This document shows positions 48,150 to 57,902 of a DNA stretch of 64,000 bases, piece by piece (the first letter of the stretch is position 1; every line of letters begins with the position of its first letter). The stretch is from an uncultured Caulobacterales bacterium. GTDB lineage: Bacteria > Pseudomonadota > Alphaproteobacteria > Caulobacterales > Caulobacteraceae. The DNA lies in the NCBI GenBank assembly GCA_903840435.1, contig CAIMFV010000002.1:41841-105840 (forward strand). Reading direction: 5' to 3'. The notes below the pieces were generated by a model, which was not told where the DNA came from, did no database searches, and saw only the letters and a program-made list of their open reading frames with translations. A program made the position numbers and the translations under genes.

Positions 48150-48833
48150 CTAGATGATGGCGCTCAGACGCAAGAGCCCCACCCAAACTGCACTAAAAAG
48201 CAAGGCGCCGATGACTAGACTAATCCGCGAACCGGGCTTCAGCCCCATGCGTGGAGGTTCGGCCAGGGTCTTGCCAGTAATCATGGCCCGGATCAGCGAC
48301 GCACCCTTCACCAACTGATAAAAGGCAATCGCTGCGAGGTGGACGAAAACCAAGGCCTCTAAGCCAGTAAAGGCGAGGGTGTGCAGATGCGACGCTAAGC
48401 GTCCATGATCATAATCGACAAGGTTCGACAAAGGCCCAGAGGCTAGGCCGTCAGTATCGACCGCGAACAGCCCACAGCCGACGAGGAAGAGGAGGAGCAA
48501 AAGCAGGGCCGCGACACTCCAGCCTCCCATGGGATTATGGCCAAGATGCGGGTCGGCCTCTCCTTTGGTGCCGACGCGGAAAAGCGTTCGGCCATAGGCG
48601 ATCACGCGCTTTGGGCCGACGATAAAATCGCGAAATCTCGCCGTCGAGCCGCCGAAAAATCCCCACCAGAGACGAAAGACCAAAAGGCCCGCCACACCTT
48701 CGCCAAGGATCAGATGCAGGTCCGTGCGGTGGGTCGACGCCGTCCACCAGCCAAGGCCGACGCCTAACACCAAGAGCCAGTGGAAAAGGCGGGTCGGTAA
48801 ATCCCAGACCCGCACCTCACGACCAGCCGCCAT
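48150..48833 (-). CDS. Cytochrome b561-type membrane protein
   Basis: A 227-residue dihaem cytochrome b of the Ni-hydrogenase b subunit/b561 group. The opening VWDLPTRLFHWLLVLGV places the first haem His in helix 1; LILGEGVAGLLVFRLWWGF follows, and HLHTLAFTGLEALVFVHLAAIAFY carries the later histidines. Four membrane helices plus one extra C-terminal helix. The start directly abuts the stop of the cytochrome c' gene (TAGATG). It would pass electrons between the quinone pool and the periplasmic cytochrome. Confidence 0.9.
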   Translation of the reverse strand: MAAGREVRVWDLPTRLFHWLLVLGVGLGWWTASTHRTDLHLILGEGVAGLLVFRLWWGFFGGSTARFRDFIVGPKRVIAYGRTLFRVGTKGEADPHLGHNPMGGWSVAALLLLLLFLVGCGLFAVDTDGLASGPLSNLVDYDHGRLASHLHTLAFTGLEALVFVHLAAIAFYQLVKGASLIRAMITGKTLAEPPRMGLKPGSRISLVIGALLFSAVWVGLLRLSAII

Positions 48834-49298
48834 CTAGTGCTCTTCGGCGCGGAAGGCTTCGTGGCAGGTCTTGCAGGTCTTGCCTGTCGCCATCAGCGCC
48901 GCCTTGGTGGCATTGATATCGCCAGATTTGGCCGCCAGGGCGTAATTATGCGCGGCCGTGACAAAATCCTTCGCGTCTTGGCTAAACTCGGCGGACTTGG
49001 TCCAGATTTCGGCCTTAGCACCGGTCTTTAACCCGCTCTCAGGTCCCGAACCGGCGGGAAAGAGCGTCGAAATCTTCGGGGCGAGGCTGTCAATCGCGGC
49101 GGCATATTTTTGCAGGTTGGTGATGGAGGGCGCCCCGCCCTTCACCTCTTCGGCAGAGGACTTCATGGCATGACCGATTTCGTGGAAGAAGTCGTGGCGG
49201 GCCTTGATCTGGGCGGCGACATCTGCGGCCAAAACCGCGCTTGCCAGCGCCAACACAGCGGTTCCCGTCAGCACGGCAACGGTCATTTTAGAGGTCAT
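48834..49298 (-). CDS. Cytochrome c' (class II)
   Basis: A 154-residue periplasmic cytochrome. A signal peptide ends about residue 24 (ASAVLAAD). A four-helix bundle follows, starting IKARHDFFHEIGHAMKS, with the class II haem site near the C-terminus: CKTCH (Cys142, Cys145, His146). Cytochromes c' bind NO and may protect against it, or act as electron carriers. It abuts the cytochrome b561 gene, a pair often seen together in proteobacteria. GAGAG precedes ATG 49298. Confidence 0.92.
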   Translation of the reverse strand: MTSKMTVAVLTGTAVLALASAVLAADVAAQIKARHDFFHEIGHAMKSSAEEVKGGAPSITNLQKYAAAIDSLAPKISTLFPAGSGPESGLKTGAKAEIWTKSAEFSQDAKDFVTAAHNYALAAKSGDINATKAALMATGKTCKTCHEAFRAEEH

Positions 49299-49436
49299 GA
49301 ATACTCTCCTTGGCGGGTTTAACCCTAGGCGGCCGCTCTGCCGCTTCGAGGAGAATAACGCGCTCCGCGCCGGAATCGACCTGCTATTTCGAAAATTTTC
49401 GTGACCAAGCCGGGCGTCGCAGCGCCGCGAAAAGCG

Positions 49437-51056
49437 CTAGGTGAGGTCTGGCGGACCAATCTCAATCAGGGTTTGGCCTTTGCGGGCCAGGGCCGCGGCC
49501 ATGCTCTGGCCAATTTGCCTCCGGTCGGACAGCCGTTCGGCTTGCCAGCCATAGGCCTTGGCCACGGCGATAAAGTCCGGCGTATAAAGATCAACCCCAA
49601 CCGGCGTCACACCTTCGGCAACCATGGAGGCCTTGATCTCGCCATAGCCGCCATTGTTCAGCAAAATAAGGATGATGTGAGCGTTGGTCTCCTTAGCCGC
49701 CGCAAGCTCCGCCAAGCTGAATTGCAAACCGCCATCGCCGCATAAACAGACTATGGGTCGATCTGGCGCGGCGAGCGCTGCGCCAACCGCTGCGGGCAAT
49801 CCATATCCAAGTGCGCCAAAGCCGACCGAGGAATTAAACCACTGGCCGGGCTGGTGGACAGCAAAGCCAAGATTGCCCGCATAGACCTGTTGGGTCGAGT
49901 CGCCGACAAAGATCGCGTCTGGCGCAGCACGCCGTAAATCCTGCAGAAAGGCGAGCTCGACGATCATGTCGGCCGAAAGCTCAGAAAGCGCGTTCGCGTC
50001 TGTGACCGCCACGCGAGCCTGTCCACCATCCAAAGCCCGTGGCGCGTGGTGTTTTAGTCGTTTCACCAAGCCTTGGGTTGCAAGGGCCACGTCGCCAAGT
50101 ATGCCTAAGTCCGGAACGCGGTTTCTCACCATCTGATCCGGATCAATGTCGACGCGGATGAGTTCCGGCGCGAGACTAAATCCCCCATCCGCATAGATGT
50201 CGAAGTCAGTCGGACCCAGTTCGGTGCCGAGCGCCAGCACTAGGTCACTGTCAGCAATCGTACGGCGCACCGCCGCCAGCGACCCCGACCAACTCACGGC
50301 CAAGGGGTGATCAAGGGGCAAGATGCCCCTCCCATTGATGGTCATCAGCACCGGCGCGGCCAAGGCTTCTGCCAAGGTCTGGATAGGGCGCGCGGCACCG
50401 ACCGCCCCACCGCCGGCAATGATCAACGGACGCTTGGCGGCGCGTAGCCGCTCTGCTGCAAGGTCAAGATCTGCCGGCGACGGCGACGGTCGCTTTAGCC
50501 GCAAAGGGCACGCGCGGGGTTCGCGCACCGCAACCTCAGCACTTAAGAGGTTGAGCGGAATTTCGATATGCACCGGTCGCGGTCTTGCCCCGTCGAACAC
50601 CGCGAAGGCTCGTGCCAAAGCCGTCTCCAGCTGGTCGGGATGGGACAGGCTGAGGCTGAAGGCCGCCACGCCTTCGGCCAGGGTGGTTTGGCGCTTCAAC
50701 TCATGCAACCGTCCCTCGCCCATGCCGAGACCCCGCTGGGCGCCAACGGCGGAGATAACCAGCATGGGAATGGAACAGGCATAGGCCTGGCCCATGGCCG
50801 TGGAGATGTTTGTCAGGCCAGGGCCTGTAATCACAAAACAGACCCCGACCTTGCCGCTGACCCTTGCATAGCCATCGGCCATGAAGCCAAGACTGCCTTC
50901 GTGGCGCGCGGAAACGTGGCGCATCCGCCCCTGGTCAAGTCCGCGATAAAGTTCAAGCGTGTGGACGCCTGGAATGCCAAAGATCGTGTCGACGCCATAG
51001 TCGCCAAGGCGCTTGGCCAGGGCGACGCCCAGCGTTTCGGTCGCGGTCGCGCTCAC
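49437..51056 (-). CDS. aruI: 2-ketoarginine (5-guanidino-2-oxopentanoate) decarboxylase
   Basis: A 539-residue thiamine-diphosphate enzyme. FGIPGVHTLELYRGL is the hallmark of AruI-type decarboxylases among acetolactate-synthase relatives. The cofactor-activating Glu53 lies in RHEGSLGFMADGYAR, and the Mg/ThDP motif runs from GDGG (440) to NN (467-468). It would decarboxylate 2-ketoarginine to 4-guanidinobutyraldehyde. GTG 51056 begins one base after the aruH stop, with AAGGTGGG upstream, so the two are coupled. Pairing with an AruH homologue strongly supports the assignment over other ThDP enzymes. Confidence 0.88.
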   Translation of the reverse strand: MSATATETLGVALAKRLGDYGVDTIFGIPGVHTLELYRGLDQGRMRHVSARHEGSLGFMADGYARVSGKVGVCFVITGPGLTNISTAMGQAYACSIPMLVISAVGAQRGLGMGEGRLHELKRQTTLAEGVAAFSLSLSHPDQLETALARAFAVFDGARPRPVHIEIPLNLLSAEVAVREPRACPLRLKRPSPSPADLDLAAERLRAAKRPLIIAGGGAVGAARPIQTLAEALAAPVLMTINGRGILPLDHPLAVSWSGSLAAVRRTIADSDLVLALGTELGPTDFDIYADGGFSLAPELIRVDIDPDQMVRNRVPDLGILGDVALATQGLVKRLKHHAPRALDGGQARVAVTDANALSELSADMIVELAFLQDLRRAAPDAIFVGDSTQQVYAGNLGFAVHQPGQWFNSSVGFGALGYGLPAAVGAALAAPDRPIVCLCGDGGLQFSLAELAAAKETNAHIILILLNNGGYGEIKASMVAEGVTPVGVDLYTPDFIAVAKAYGWQAERLSDRRQIGQSMAAALARKGQTLIEIGPPDLT

Positions 51057-51057
51057 C

Positions 51058-52251
51058 CTAACCCACCTTCACGGCTGCGGCGGCAGCAACGCGGGCGCAA
51101 AAGGTGCAGATGCGCCGACAAGCCTCCTCGAGTTGTGGCTCGGCCAGCACAAAGCCTAGTCGGACATGGCCTGCCGCCGTTGGACCAAAGGCCTCGGCAT
51201 CGAGCACCGACACGCCGGTCTCGCGAAACAGCGCCCAAGTGAAGTCCCTGACCGACAATCCGAGCTCACGAATATCGACCAGCACAAACATGCCCGCCTC
51301 CGGTCGTCGAACGCGCAGACCCGGCGCCGCGCTCAGCCGGGCAATCACGAGATCGCGACGGCGACGGTAACGCTCCCGCACCTGGGCGGCGGCGTCGCAC
51401 GCGAGACTGAGCGCCGCCAAAGCGCCTTCTTGAACAAAGCCCGGCACGCCGTACAGCACACACAGAAGGAGATTGTCGAGATGGTCGATCAAGGCTTCTG
51501 GCCCCACAACCCACCCGACCCGCCACCCAGCCATCGCGTGGGATTTCGATAGGCTGGAGACGGTCACGGTGCGCTCGGCCATGCCCGGAAGCGCCGCAAT
51601 CGAGATGTGGCGACCTTCGAAAATAATCTGGGCGTAAACCTCGTCCGCCACCACCCAAAGGTCATGCTTACGGGCAAGGGCTGCAATTCCCTCTAACTCA
51701 GCCAAGGTCATCGCCACGCCGGTCGGATTGCACGGCGTGGCGAAAAAGATCGCCCGGGTTCTTGGACTAATGGCTGCTTCCATCGCCTGAAGGTCGATGC
51801 GGAACATGTCGGCAGAGACGGGTACGCGGACGAGGTCAGCGCCACTGGCCCGGATTGAGGCCTCATAGGTGAGATACATGGGCTCTGGCGTAATCGCCTC
51901 ATCACCGGGACCGAGGAGGCACTGGGCGACCGAGTAGAGCCCGTTTTGCGCCCCCGCGACGACAATCACGTTTTGACGCCTGACCGTCTGGCCACTGATC
52001 CGGCCATGATGCGCGGCGATGGCGTCTCGCAAGGTCGGCCGTCCAGGGATTTCTGTGTAGTGGGTGTCACCATGGCGCAGCGCTGCAATCGCGGCTTCCG
52101 AAATCGCGTCAGGCGTGGCGAAATCGGGGTCGCCAACACTCAAAACAAACACCTCGTCGCCACGACGCCGCGCGGCCAACGCCTCGGTATGAATGTCCCA
52201 CGCGTCGACGGCTTCGCCCGCTAACCGATTGACAAGTGGGGAAAACCGCAT
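51058..52251 (-). CDS. aruH: Arginine:pyruvate transaminase
   Basis: A 397-residue class I PLP aminotransferase very like Pseudomonas AruH as I recall it: AGEAVDAWDIHTEAL at the start, VLSVGDPDFATP, CNPTGVAMTLAELEGIA, the PLP Lys236 in SLSKSHAMAGWRVGWVVGP, and GMFVLVDIRELGLS. It transfers the alpha-amino group of arginine to pyruvate, giving 2-ketoarginine and alanine. First gene of aruHI. The 190 bases upstream, shared with the divergent crotonase gene, include GTTG-N10-CAAC at 52356-52373, a weak operator candidate. Confidence 0.88.
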   Translation of the reverse strand: MRFSPLVNRLAGEAVDAWDIHTEALAARRRGDEVFVLSVGDPDFATPDAISEAAIAALRHGDTHYTEIPGRPTLRDAIAAHHGRISGQTVRRQNVIVVAGAQNGLYSVAQCLLGPGDEAITPEPMYLTYEASIRASGADLVRVPVSADMFRIDLQAMEAAISPRTRAIFFATPCNPTGVAMTLAELEGIAALARKHDLWVVADEVYAQIIFEGRHISIAALPGMAERTVTVSSLSKSHAMAGWRVGWVVGPEALIDHLDNLLLCVLYGVPGFVQEGALAALSLACDAAAQVRERYRRRRDLVIARLSAAPGLRVRRPEAGMFVLVDIRELGLSVRDFTWALFRETGVSVLDAEAFGPTAAGHVRLGFVLAEPQLEEACRRICTFCARVAAAAAVKVG

Positions 52252-52441
52252 TTCGGACGGGCCTTGTAGAGGGGCTGAAATTGGGACGCGGAGGGGAGCT
52301 TGAATTTGCTTGCGAGACTTGCCGCACCTTCTTCGTGGCGGACCGCGCTGAGCTGGTTGTATGTTTGTTCAACACCGTGTATGCGCCTCGACTTATCAAA
52401 GTCAAGCAAGGTGCCGCTTCGGCGCGCGTGCGGGAGAATCT

Positions 52442-53224
52442 ATGGCGGACGTGGCCATTCGGCTGTCGAACGGCGTCCTGGTCGCGACCCTGAGGCGAGC
52501 CGAAGCGCGTAATGCTCTGCGACGCGAAACGCTCGACCTTTTGTTGCAGGCTTGCGAAACAACCTCCGCCGATCCCAAGGTTCGGGCCCTGCTCATCCGA
52601 GCAGAGGGGAAGGCCTTTTGTGCCGGCGCGGATTTGCAAGAATGGGCCGAGGCTGAGGCCCAAGGCACGCTGGAAACCTATGGCTGGACAGAGCGCGCGC
52701 GCCGATTGGTGCTGAGCCTGCGCGCCTTGCAAAAGCCAACCATTGCAGCCATCCAGGGGGCAGCGGTCGGCGCGGGCGCCGACTTGGCCTTCGCCTGTGA
52801 TTTTCGCCTGATGGCCGCAGGGGCCAGTTTGCGCGCGGGCTATCTGGGCATGGCCTATAGCCCCGATATGGGCGGCGCGTGGCTGGTTCCGCGGCTGATC
52901 GGTGAGGCCCGCGCCAAGGGCTATTTCCTACGCAATGACAAGCTTGACGCCGAATCCGCCCTGCAATGGGGCCTCGCCCATGAGGTCATGCCCGACGATG
53001 CCTTTGACGCGCATGCTTACGCCTTTGCCCAGACCCTTGCCGATGGCCCTACAATCGCACTTGGGCTGACCAAACACTTGATCCAAACCAGCCGAGAGCG
53101 CACGCTCGATACTCACCTCGTTGAGGAAGAGGCTAAGGCTAAGGTTTGCGGAAGGTCGCACGACGCAGGCGAGGCCCTCGATGCTGCAATCGCCCGCCGG
53201 GCGCCCCAATTTCAAGGACGCTAG
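52442..53224 (+). CDS. Crotonase-family enoyl-CoA isomerase/hydratase, PaaG-like
   Basis: A 260-residue crotonase-fold enzyme starting at ATG 52442 with GGGAGAA upstream. The oxyanion-hole motif is FCAGADLQEW. The two glutamates of true hydratases are absent (GAGADLAFACD, then AGYLGMAYSP); instead Asp142 in SPDMGGAW matches the single catalytic Asp of PaaG-type isomerases. It therefore more likely shifts a double bond or rearranges an acyl-CoA than hydrates it. First gene of a plus-strand operon divergent from aruHI; the permease begins two bases after its stop. Confidence 0.82.
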   Translation: MADVAIRLSNGVLVATLRRAEARNALRRETLDLLLQACETTSADPKVRALLIRAEGKAFCAGADLQEWAEAEAQGTLETYGWTERARRLVLSLRALQKPTIAAIQGAAVGAGADLAFACDFRLMAAGASLRAGYLGMAYSPDMGGAWLVPRLIGEARAKGYFLRNDKLDAESALQWGLAHEVMPDDAFDAHAYAFAQTLADGPTIALGLTKHLIQTSRERTLDTHLVEEEAKAKVCGRSHDAGEALDAAIARRAPQFQGR

Positions 53225-53226
53225 AC

Positions 53227-54630
53227 TTGGCAACACCCTCCCCGCGCCCGCTGAAATTCTGGGACCTCGCCCTCTATGCCGTGGCGATGACCTTGGCCTT
53301 GCGCTGGATTGCCGCCGCTGCCGCTGCAGGACCGGCGGCACTGCCCTTGTGGGTGCTCGCCATGGTCGGGTTTATGGGGCCCTTGGTCATCGCCACCGCC
53401 GAACTGGTCGGTCGGTTTGAAGGTGATGGCGGGCTCTATGCTTGGGGACGGGAAACCTTAGGGCCGTTTTTCGGCTTTTTGTCAGGCTGGATCTATTGGA
53501 CCTGCAACATTCCCTATTTTTCGGGCATGCTGGTTTTCATCGTCAATGTCATCGGCCTTGCTTCGCCTGCGCCGGTCCAGACCGCCTTGAAAGACCCACT
53601 GATCTTTCTCCTGGCCTGCATTTCACTTTCGGTTGGCGTCGCAGGCCTTCACCTCCTGGGGCTAGGGGCGGGGAAGTGGCTCTCCAATTTCGGCGCCGCC
53701 GCTGGCGCGACCCTGCTGGCGATTTTGGTGTTAACCGGCGTCGCACTTGCCGCGAAAGGCGCATCCGCGACCCCATTCGCTCACGCCTCCTATATTCCGC
53801 ATTTTAGCGCCGACATCGCCATTTTGTGGGGCACCATGGTGTTTGCCTTTGGCGGACCCGAGGCCCTGGCCTTTCTGCGCAATGATGTCGAAGGCGGCCT
53901 AAACCAGGTCTTGAAGGTCTTGGCGGTCGTCGCCTTCATCCTGACTGCGGCCTATTTGGCCGGGACCAGCGCCATGCTGGCCATTCTGTCTCCAGAACAG
54001 GCGACGCGGCTGTCGGGCTTGCCGGAAGCCTTGATGACCGGACTGGGACGCTTAGGCCTGGGCTATCTCGCGCCGAGCGTTTTGGTGATTTTGGCCCTGA
54101 GCCTGATCGGCGGTTACAGTTCTTGGTTCGGCGTAGCGGCGCGTCTGCCGTTTGTTGCGGGGGTCGATCATGTGCTGCCATCGGCCTTTGCCTATCGCAG
54201 CCCAAAGACCGGCGCGCCGAGTGTGTCGATCATTGTGCAAAGCACTGCCATCATCTCGTTGGTCCTGCTCAGCCAATCGGGGTCGGGTCTGAAGGCGGCT
54301 TATGACTGGTTGGTCTCGATGAGCGTTTTGTCCTACACCCTCCCCTTCGCCTTCCTGTTCATGATCTATCTGGTCGCCATTGAGCGGCCCGCCATCGCCG
54401 GGGCCTGGTCACCACCGGGTGGCCGCACCACGTCGCGCCTGATTGGCTGGGTGGGCCTCGCCGTGGCGCTCAGCGCCATTATTTGCACCCTCGTTCCGAG
54501 CCCTGATGAGGCCGATAAGGTCGGGGCGACACTGAAGTTGGTCGGCGCCTCAATTATCTTGATTGCGGTGGGCGCTGGGTTTTATGGCCTGGCCCAGCTC
54601 CGCGCCCGCTCGTCTTCCCCCTCAGATTGA
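53227..54630 (+). CDS. APC-superfamily amino acid/amine permease
   Basis: A 467-residue, 12-helix transporter. TTG 53227 is the likely start (AAGGAC about 8 bases upstream, then MATPSPRPLKFWDLALYAV); the open frame extends further into the crotonase gene. Core motifs are GPLVIATAELVGRFEGDGGLYAWG, WGTMVFAFGGPEALAFLRNDV and RLPFVAGVDHVLPSAF, of the APA/glutamate:GABA-antiporter-like branch. It would import an amino acid or cationic amine for the enzymes coded next to it; arginine or guanidinobutyrate are guesses from context. Confidence 0.82.
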   Translation: MATPSPRPLKFWDLALYAVAMTLALRWIAAAAAAGPAALPLWVLAMVGFMGPLVIATAELVGRFEGDGGLYAWGRETLGPFFGFLSGWIYWTCNIPYFSGMLVFIVNVIGLASPAPVQTALKDPLIFLLACISLSVGVAGLHLLGLGAGKWLSNFGAAAGATLLAILVLTGVALAAKGASATPFAHASYIPHFSADIAILWGTMVFAFGGPEALAFLRNDVEGGLNQVLKVLAVVAFILTAAYLAGTSAMLAILSPEQATRLSGLPEALMTGLGRLGLGYLAPSVLVILALSLIGGYSSWFGVAARLPFVAGVDHVLPSAFAYRSPKTGAPSVSIIVQSTAIISLVLLSQSGSGLKAAYDWLVSMSVLSYTLPFAFLFMIYLVAIERPAIAGAWSPPGGRTTSRLIGWVGLAVALSAIICTLVPSPDEADKVGATLKLVGASIILIAVGAGFYGLAQLRARSSSPSD

Positions 54631-54666
54631 CGCATCGCCGTCCCCATCCCTACTCACGAGGCCGCC

Positions 54667-55818
54667 ATGCAATTTGGGCTTTCCAGCGACCAGCAGATGG
54701 TGGTCGACACGGTTCGAAGCTTTGTTGAAAAGGAAATCTATCCGCTCGAAGCCGAGGTGGAGCGCCTTGGCCTCGTCCCTGCGGACATGGGCGCCGAGAT
54801 CAAGCGCAAGGTCCAAGAGATCGGCTTCTACGCGCCAAACCTTCCCGTCGAGGTCGGCGGGGGCGGGCTCAACCACCTCGACTTTACCCTCCTCGAGCGG
54901 GAGTTGGGGCGAGGCGCGATGGCGCTGACGGTGTTCTGGGGTCGTCCCTCGGGCATTCTCATGGCCTGCGAGGGCGAGCAAAGGGAACGCTATCTTTTGC
55001 CCAGTGCGACGGGTGAGAAGATGGATGCGCTCGCCATGACCGAGCCCGGCGCAGGTTCCGATGTGCGCGGCATGCAGTGCAGCGCCAAGCCCGATGGGGC
55101 TGACTGGATACTGAACGGCACCAAGCATTTCATCAGCCACGCCAATCTGGCCGACTTTGTGATTGTCTTCGTCGCCACCGGCGAAGACGCCAATGGCAAA
55201 AAGAAGATCACCTGCTTTTTGGTCGATCGCGGCACGCCAGGATTTGAAATTCGACCGGGCTATAACTCGGTTTCCCATCGCGGCTATCAAAACTGCATCC
55301 TGACCTTCGATTCTTGCCGCCTACCCGCGTCACAGATCTTAGGCGAGGTGCATCGCGGCTTTGACATCGCCAACCAATGGCTTTCCTCAACCCGCCTGAC
55401 CGTGGCGGCCAACTGCGTTGGCAGGGCCCGCCGGGTCTTTGATCTCGCCCTCGACTATGCCGCTCAGCGGCGGCAATTTGGCCAACAGATTGGCAAGTTC
55501 CAAGGCGTCAGTTTTCAACTGGCCGACATGATCACCGAGATCGACGCAGCCGACTGGCTGACGCTGGCGGCAGCCTGGGCAGTGGACCAAGGAGAGGACG
55601 CTAATCGCAAGATTTCCAGCGCCAAACTCTATGCCAGTGAAATGCTGGCCCGCGTCACCGATGCCGCCATTCAAGTTCATGGTGGAATGGGCCTGATGAA
55701 TGACCTGCCGCTCGAGCGGTTCTGGCGCGATGCCCGTGTAGAGCGCATCTGGGACGGCACATCGGAAATTCAGCGCCACATCATTAGTCGCGATCTCCTG
55801 CGCCCTCTGGGGGCCTAG
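54667..55818 (+). CDS. Acyl-CoA dehydrogenase with Asp in place of catalytic Glu
   Basis: A 383-residue flavoprotein of normal length with MTEPGAGSDVRGMQ, GTKHFISHANLADF, YAAQRRQFGQQIGKFQGVSF and IQVHGGMGLMNDLP. In the C-terminal segment ERIWDGTSEIQR, Asp363 stands where most family members have the catalytic Glu (IYEGTSEI); the alternative helix-G position has no Glu. It may use Asp, or work as a reductase like CaiA, which also lacks this Glu. GAGG lies before ATG 54667. The acyl-CoA synthetase follows 3 bases after the stop. Confidence 0.87.
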   Translation: MQFGLSSDQQMVVDTVRSFVEKEIYPLEAEVERLGLVPADMGAEIKRKVQEIGFYAPNLPVEVGGGGLNHLDFTLLERELGRGAMALTVFWGRPSGILMACEGEQRERYLLPSATGEKMDALAMTEPGAGSDVRGMQCSAKPDGADWILNGTKHFISHANLADFVIVFVATGEDANGKKKITCFLVDRGTPGFEIRPGYNSVSHRGYQNCILTFDSCRLPASQILGEVHRGFDIANQWLSSTRLTVAANCVGRARRVFDLALDYAAQRRQFGQQIGKFQGVSFQLADMITEIDAADWLTLAAAWAVDQGEDANRKISSAKLYASEMLARVTDAAIQVHGGMGLMNDLPLERFWRDARVERIWDGTSEIQRHIISRDLLRPLGA

Positions 55819-55821
55819 CAG

Positions 55822-57900
55822 ATGGGCGAAACGTCTCCCGGTCGGTTGGAGCGGGTGTTGCGGCCAAAGAGCTTGGCCGTTTTCGGCGGCGGTCCGGCGG
55901 CGCAGGTGGTCCGACAGTGCCGCAAAATGGGCTTTACCGGCGAGATTTGGCCCGTGCACCCGAAACGGTTGGAGGTCGAGGGCCTGCGCGCCTATCGATG
56001 CCTAGCTGATCTTCCTGCCGCCCCGGACGCTGCCTTTGTTGGTGTCAATCGCTTTGCCACCATCGAGATCATCAAAGAGCTCGCGGCGGCAGGGGCCGGC
56101 GGCGCTGTCTGCTACGCCTCAGGCTTTCGCGAGGTGGTAAGCCCCGACGGCGAAGGACTAGCCCTTGAACAGCGCCTCCTTGAGGCGGCTGGCGCCATGC
56201 CCATCCTTGGCCCCAACTGCTATGGGCTGATCAACTATGCCGACGGGGCGCTGTTGTGGCCTGACCAACAGGGCGGTCGCCGCCTGGCGCCAGGCGAGAC
56301 CGGCGCTGCCATTCTGATGCAGTCCTCGAACATTGCCATCAATGTCACCATGCAGACCCGCGGGCTGCCAATTGCCTTTATGGTCACGGCGGGCAATCAA
56401 GCCATGATCCGGCTGACCGATATTGCCGCCGACCTGCTTGACGATCCTCGGGTCACCTGCCTTGGTCTGCACCTCGAAGGCGTTGGCGATGCCGCCGCGC
56501 TCGAGGCCTTAGCCTTAAAGGCGCGCAAGCTTAAAAAGCCGATTGTCACCATCAAGGTTGGTCGCTCAGCCCAGGCCCAGGCGGCGACCCTTAGCCATAC
56601 GGCCTCGTTGGCAGGCGGAGACGCCGCCACCGAGGCCCTGCTGCGGCGGCTCGGTGTGGCGCGGGTCGACAGCCTGACGGCGCTGATCGAAAGTTTGAAG
56701 CTGTTGCATTGCGGCGGACCTTTGAGCGGGTTTGAGCTCGCCTCCATGAGTTGCTCCGGCGGCGAGGCCTCGGTGATAGCCGATGCGGCAGTCGGGGCCC
56801 GTGTGCGGTTTTCACCCTTTACGACGGCCGCCCAGGCCCGGGTGGAAAAGGCGCTCGGCCCGCTGGTCGCAGTCGCCAATCCGCTCGATTACCAGACCTA
56901 TGTCTGGAACGACGCGCCCGCCATGACCGAAACCTTTGCCGGAGTGCTTTCCAGCGGCGCCGACCTGTCGCTCTTGGTGCTCGACTATCCAAGGTCCGAC
57001 CTGTGCGATTCGGCGGATTGGTTGACCGCTGAAGCAAGCTTTGTCGCCGCGGTAAAAGCGGAAAATCGCCGCGCCGCCATTGTGGCGAGCTTGCCGGAAA
57101 ACATGCCGGGGGAGCGCGCCGGAAGCTTGATCGCGCAAGGCATTGCGCCCTTGCAAGGCCTGAATGACGCGATTGCCGCCGCTGAGGCTGCCGCCTTGAT
57201 CGGCGAGGCCTGGTCGAAGCCTTTTCCGCCTCCCCTCCTCCCTACGTCGCTGGCGCGCGGCGTTGCGCGTCTGTTGGATGAGGCGGAGGGTAAGGTTGCC
57301 CTCTGCGCCTATGGCGTTGAGGTTCCGGCGGGACGGCGCGTTACCACCCCTGACGCCGCCGTGCAGGCGGCAGAGGCGCTGGGCTTTCCCGTCGCCCTAA
57401 AAGCATTAGGCGTGGCCCACAAGACCGAAAGGGGTGCGGTTGTCTTAAACCTGAAAGATGCGGAAACTGTGCGTCGGCAGGCTGAGACCTTGCACCACCT
57501 CGGCGACGGGCTCTATGTCGAGACCATGGTGGAGGGTGCCCTGGTCGAACTGATCGTCGGGGTTAGCCGCGACCCGGTGGCAGGCTTGCTGATGACCCTT
57601 GGTGCAGGGGGCGTCTTGGTTGAGCTCTTGGCGGACAGTGTTTCCTTTTTACTCCCGCCAGCCCCCGGCGAAGTGGCCGACGCCTTGGCGGCTCTGCGGA
57701 CCGCGCCCCTGTTGACCGGCTACCGGGGCCGACCGAAGGCAGATGTCGCCGCGGCCGTGGCGGCCATTGAGGCTATTGCCCGCTTTGCCATCGAAACGGG
57801 TCCGCGCCTGATAGAACTCGACGTCAATCCGCTGATGGTGCGGGCCGCAGGGTGCGGTGCGGTGGCGGCGGACGTTTTGATCCGCCGCGTGGAGGCTTGA
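55822..57900 (+). CDS. ADP-forming acyl-CoA synthetase (fused alpha/beta)
   Basis: A 692-residue NDP-forming acid:CoA ligase. Residues 1-130 are the CoA-binding Rossmann domain (RPKSLAVFGGG), 155-450 the two ligase domains with the phosphohistidine His259 in TLSHTASLAGGD, and 470-692 the ATP-grasp domain (FPVALKALGVAHKTE, VLVELLADSVSF, LIELDVNPLMV). It makes an acyl-CoA from acid, CoA and ATP via a phosphoenzyme. The family includes enzymes for acetate, pimeloyl-like acids and betaines; the acid here is unknown. Two bases separate it from the CaiD-like gene. Confidence 0.88.
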   Translation: MGETSPGRLERVLRPKSLAVFGGGPAAQVVRQCRKMGFTGEIWPVHPKRLEVEGLRAYRCLADLPAAPDAAFVGVNRFATIEIIKELAAAGAGGAVCYASGFREVVSPDGEGLALEQRLLEAAGAMPILGPNCYGLINYADGALLWPDQQGGRRLAPGETGAAILMQSSNIAINVTMQTRGLPIAFMVTAGNQAMIRLTDIAADLLDDPRVTCLGLHLEGVGDAAALEALALKARKLKKPIVTIKVGRSAQAQAATLSHTASLAGGDAATEALLRRLGVARVDSLTALIESLKLLHCGGPLSGFELASMSCSGGEASVIADAAVGARVRFSPFTTAAQARVEKALGPLVAVANPLDYQTYVWNDAPAMTETFAGVLSSGADLSLLVLDYPRSDLCDSADWLTAEASFVAAVKAENRRAAIVASLPENMPGERAGSLIAQGIAPLQGLNDAIAAAEAAALIGEAWSKPFPPPLLPTSLARGVARLLDEAEGKVALCAYGVEVPAGRRVTTPDAAVQAAEALGFPVALKALGVAHKTERGAVVLNLKDAETVRRQAETLHHLGDGLYVETMVEGALVELIVGVSRDPVAGLLMTLGAGGVLVELLADSVSFLLPPAPGEVADALAALRTAPLLTGYRGRPKADVAAAVAAIEAIARFAIETGPRLIELDVNPLMVRAAGCGAVAADVLIRRVEA

Positions 57901-57902
57901 TC

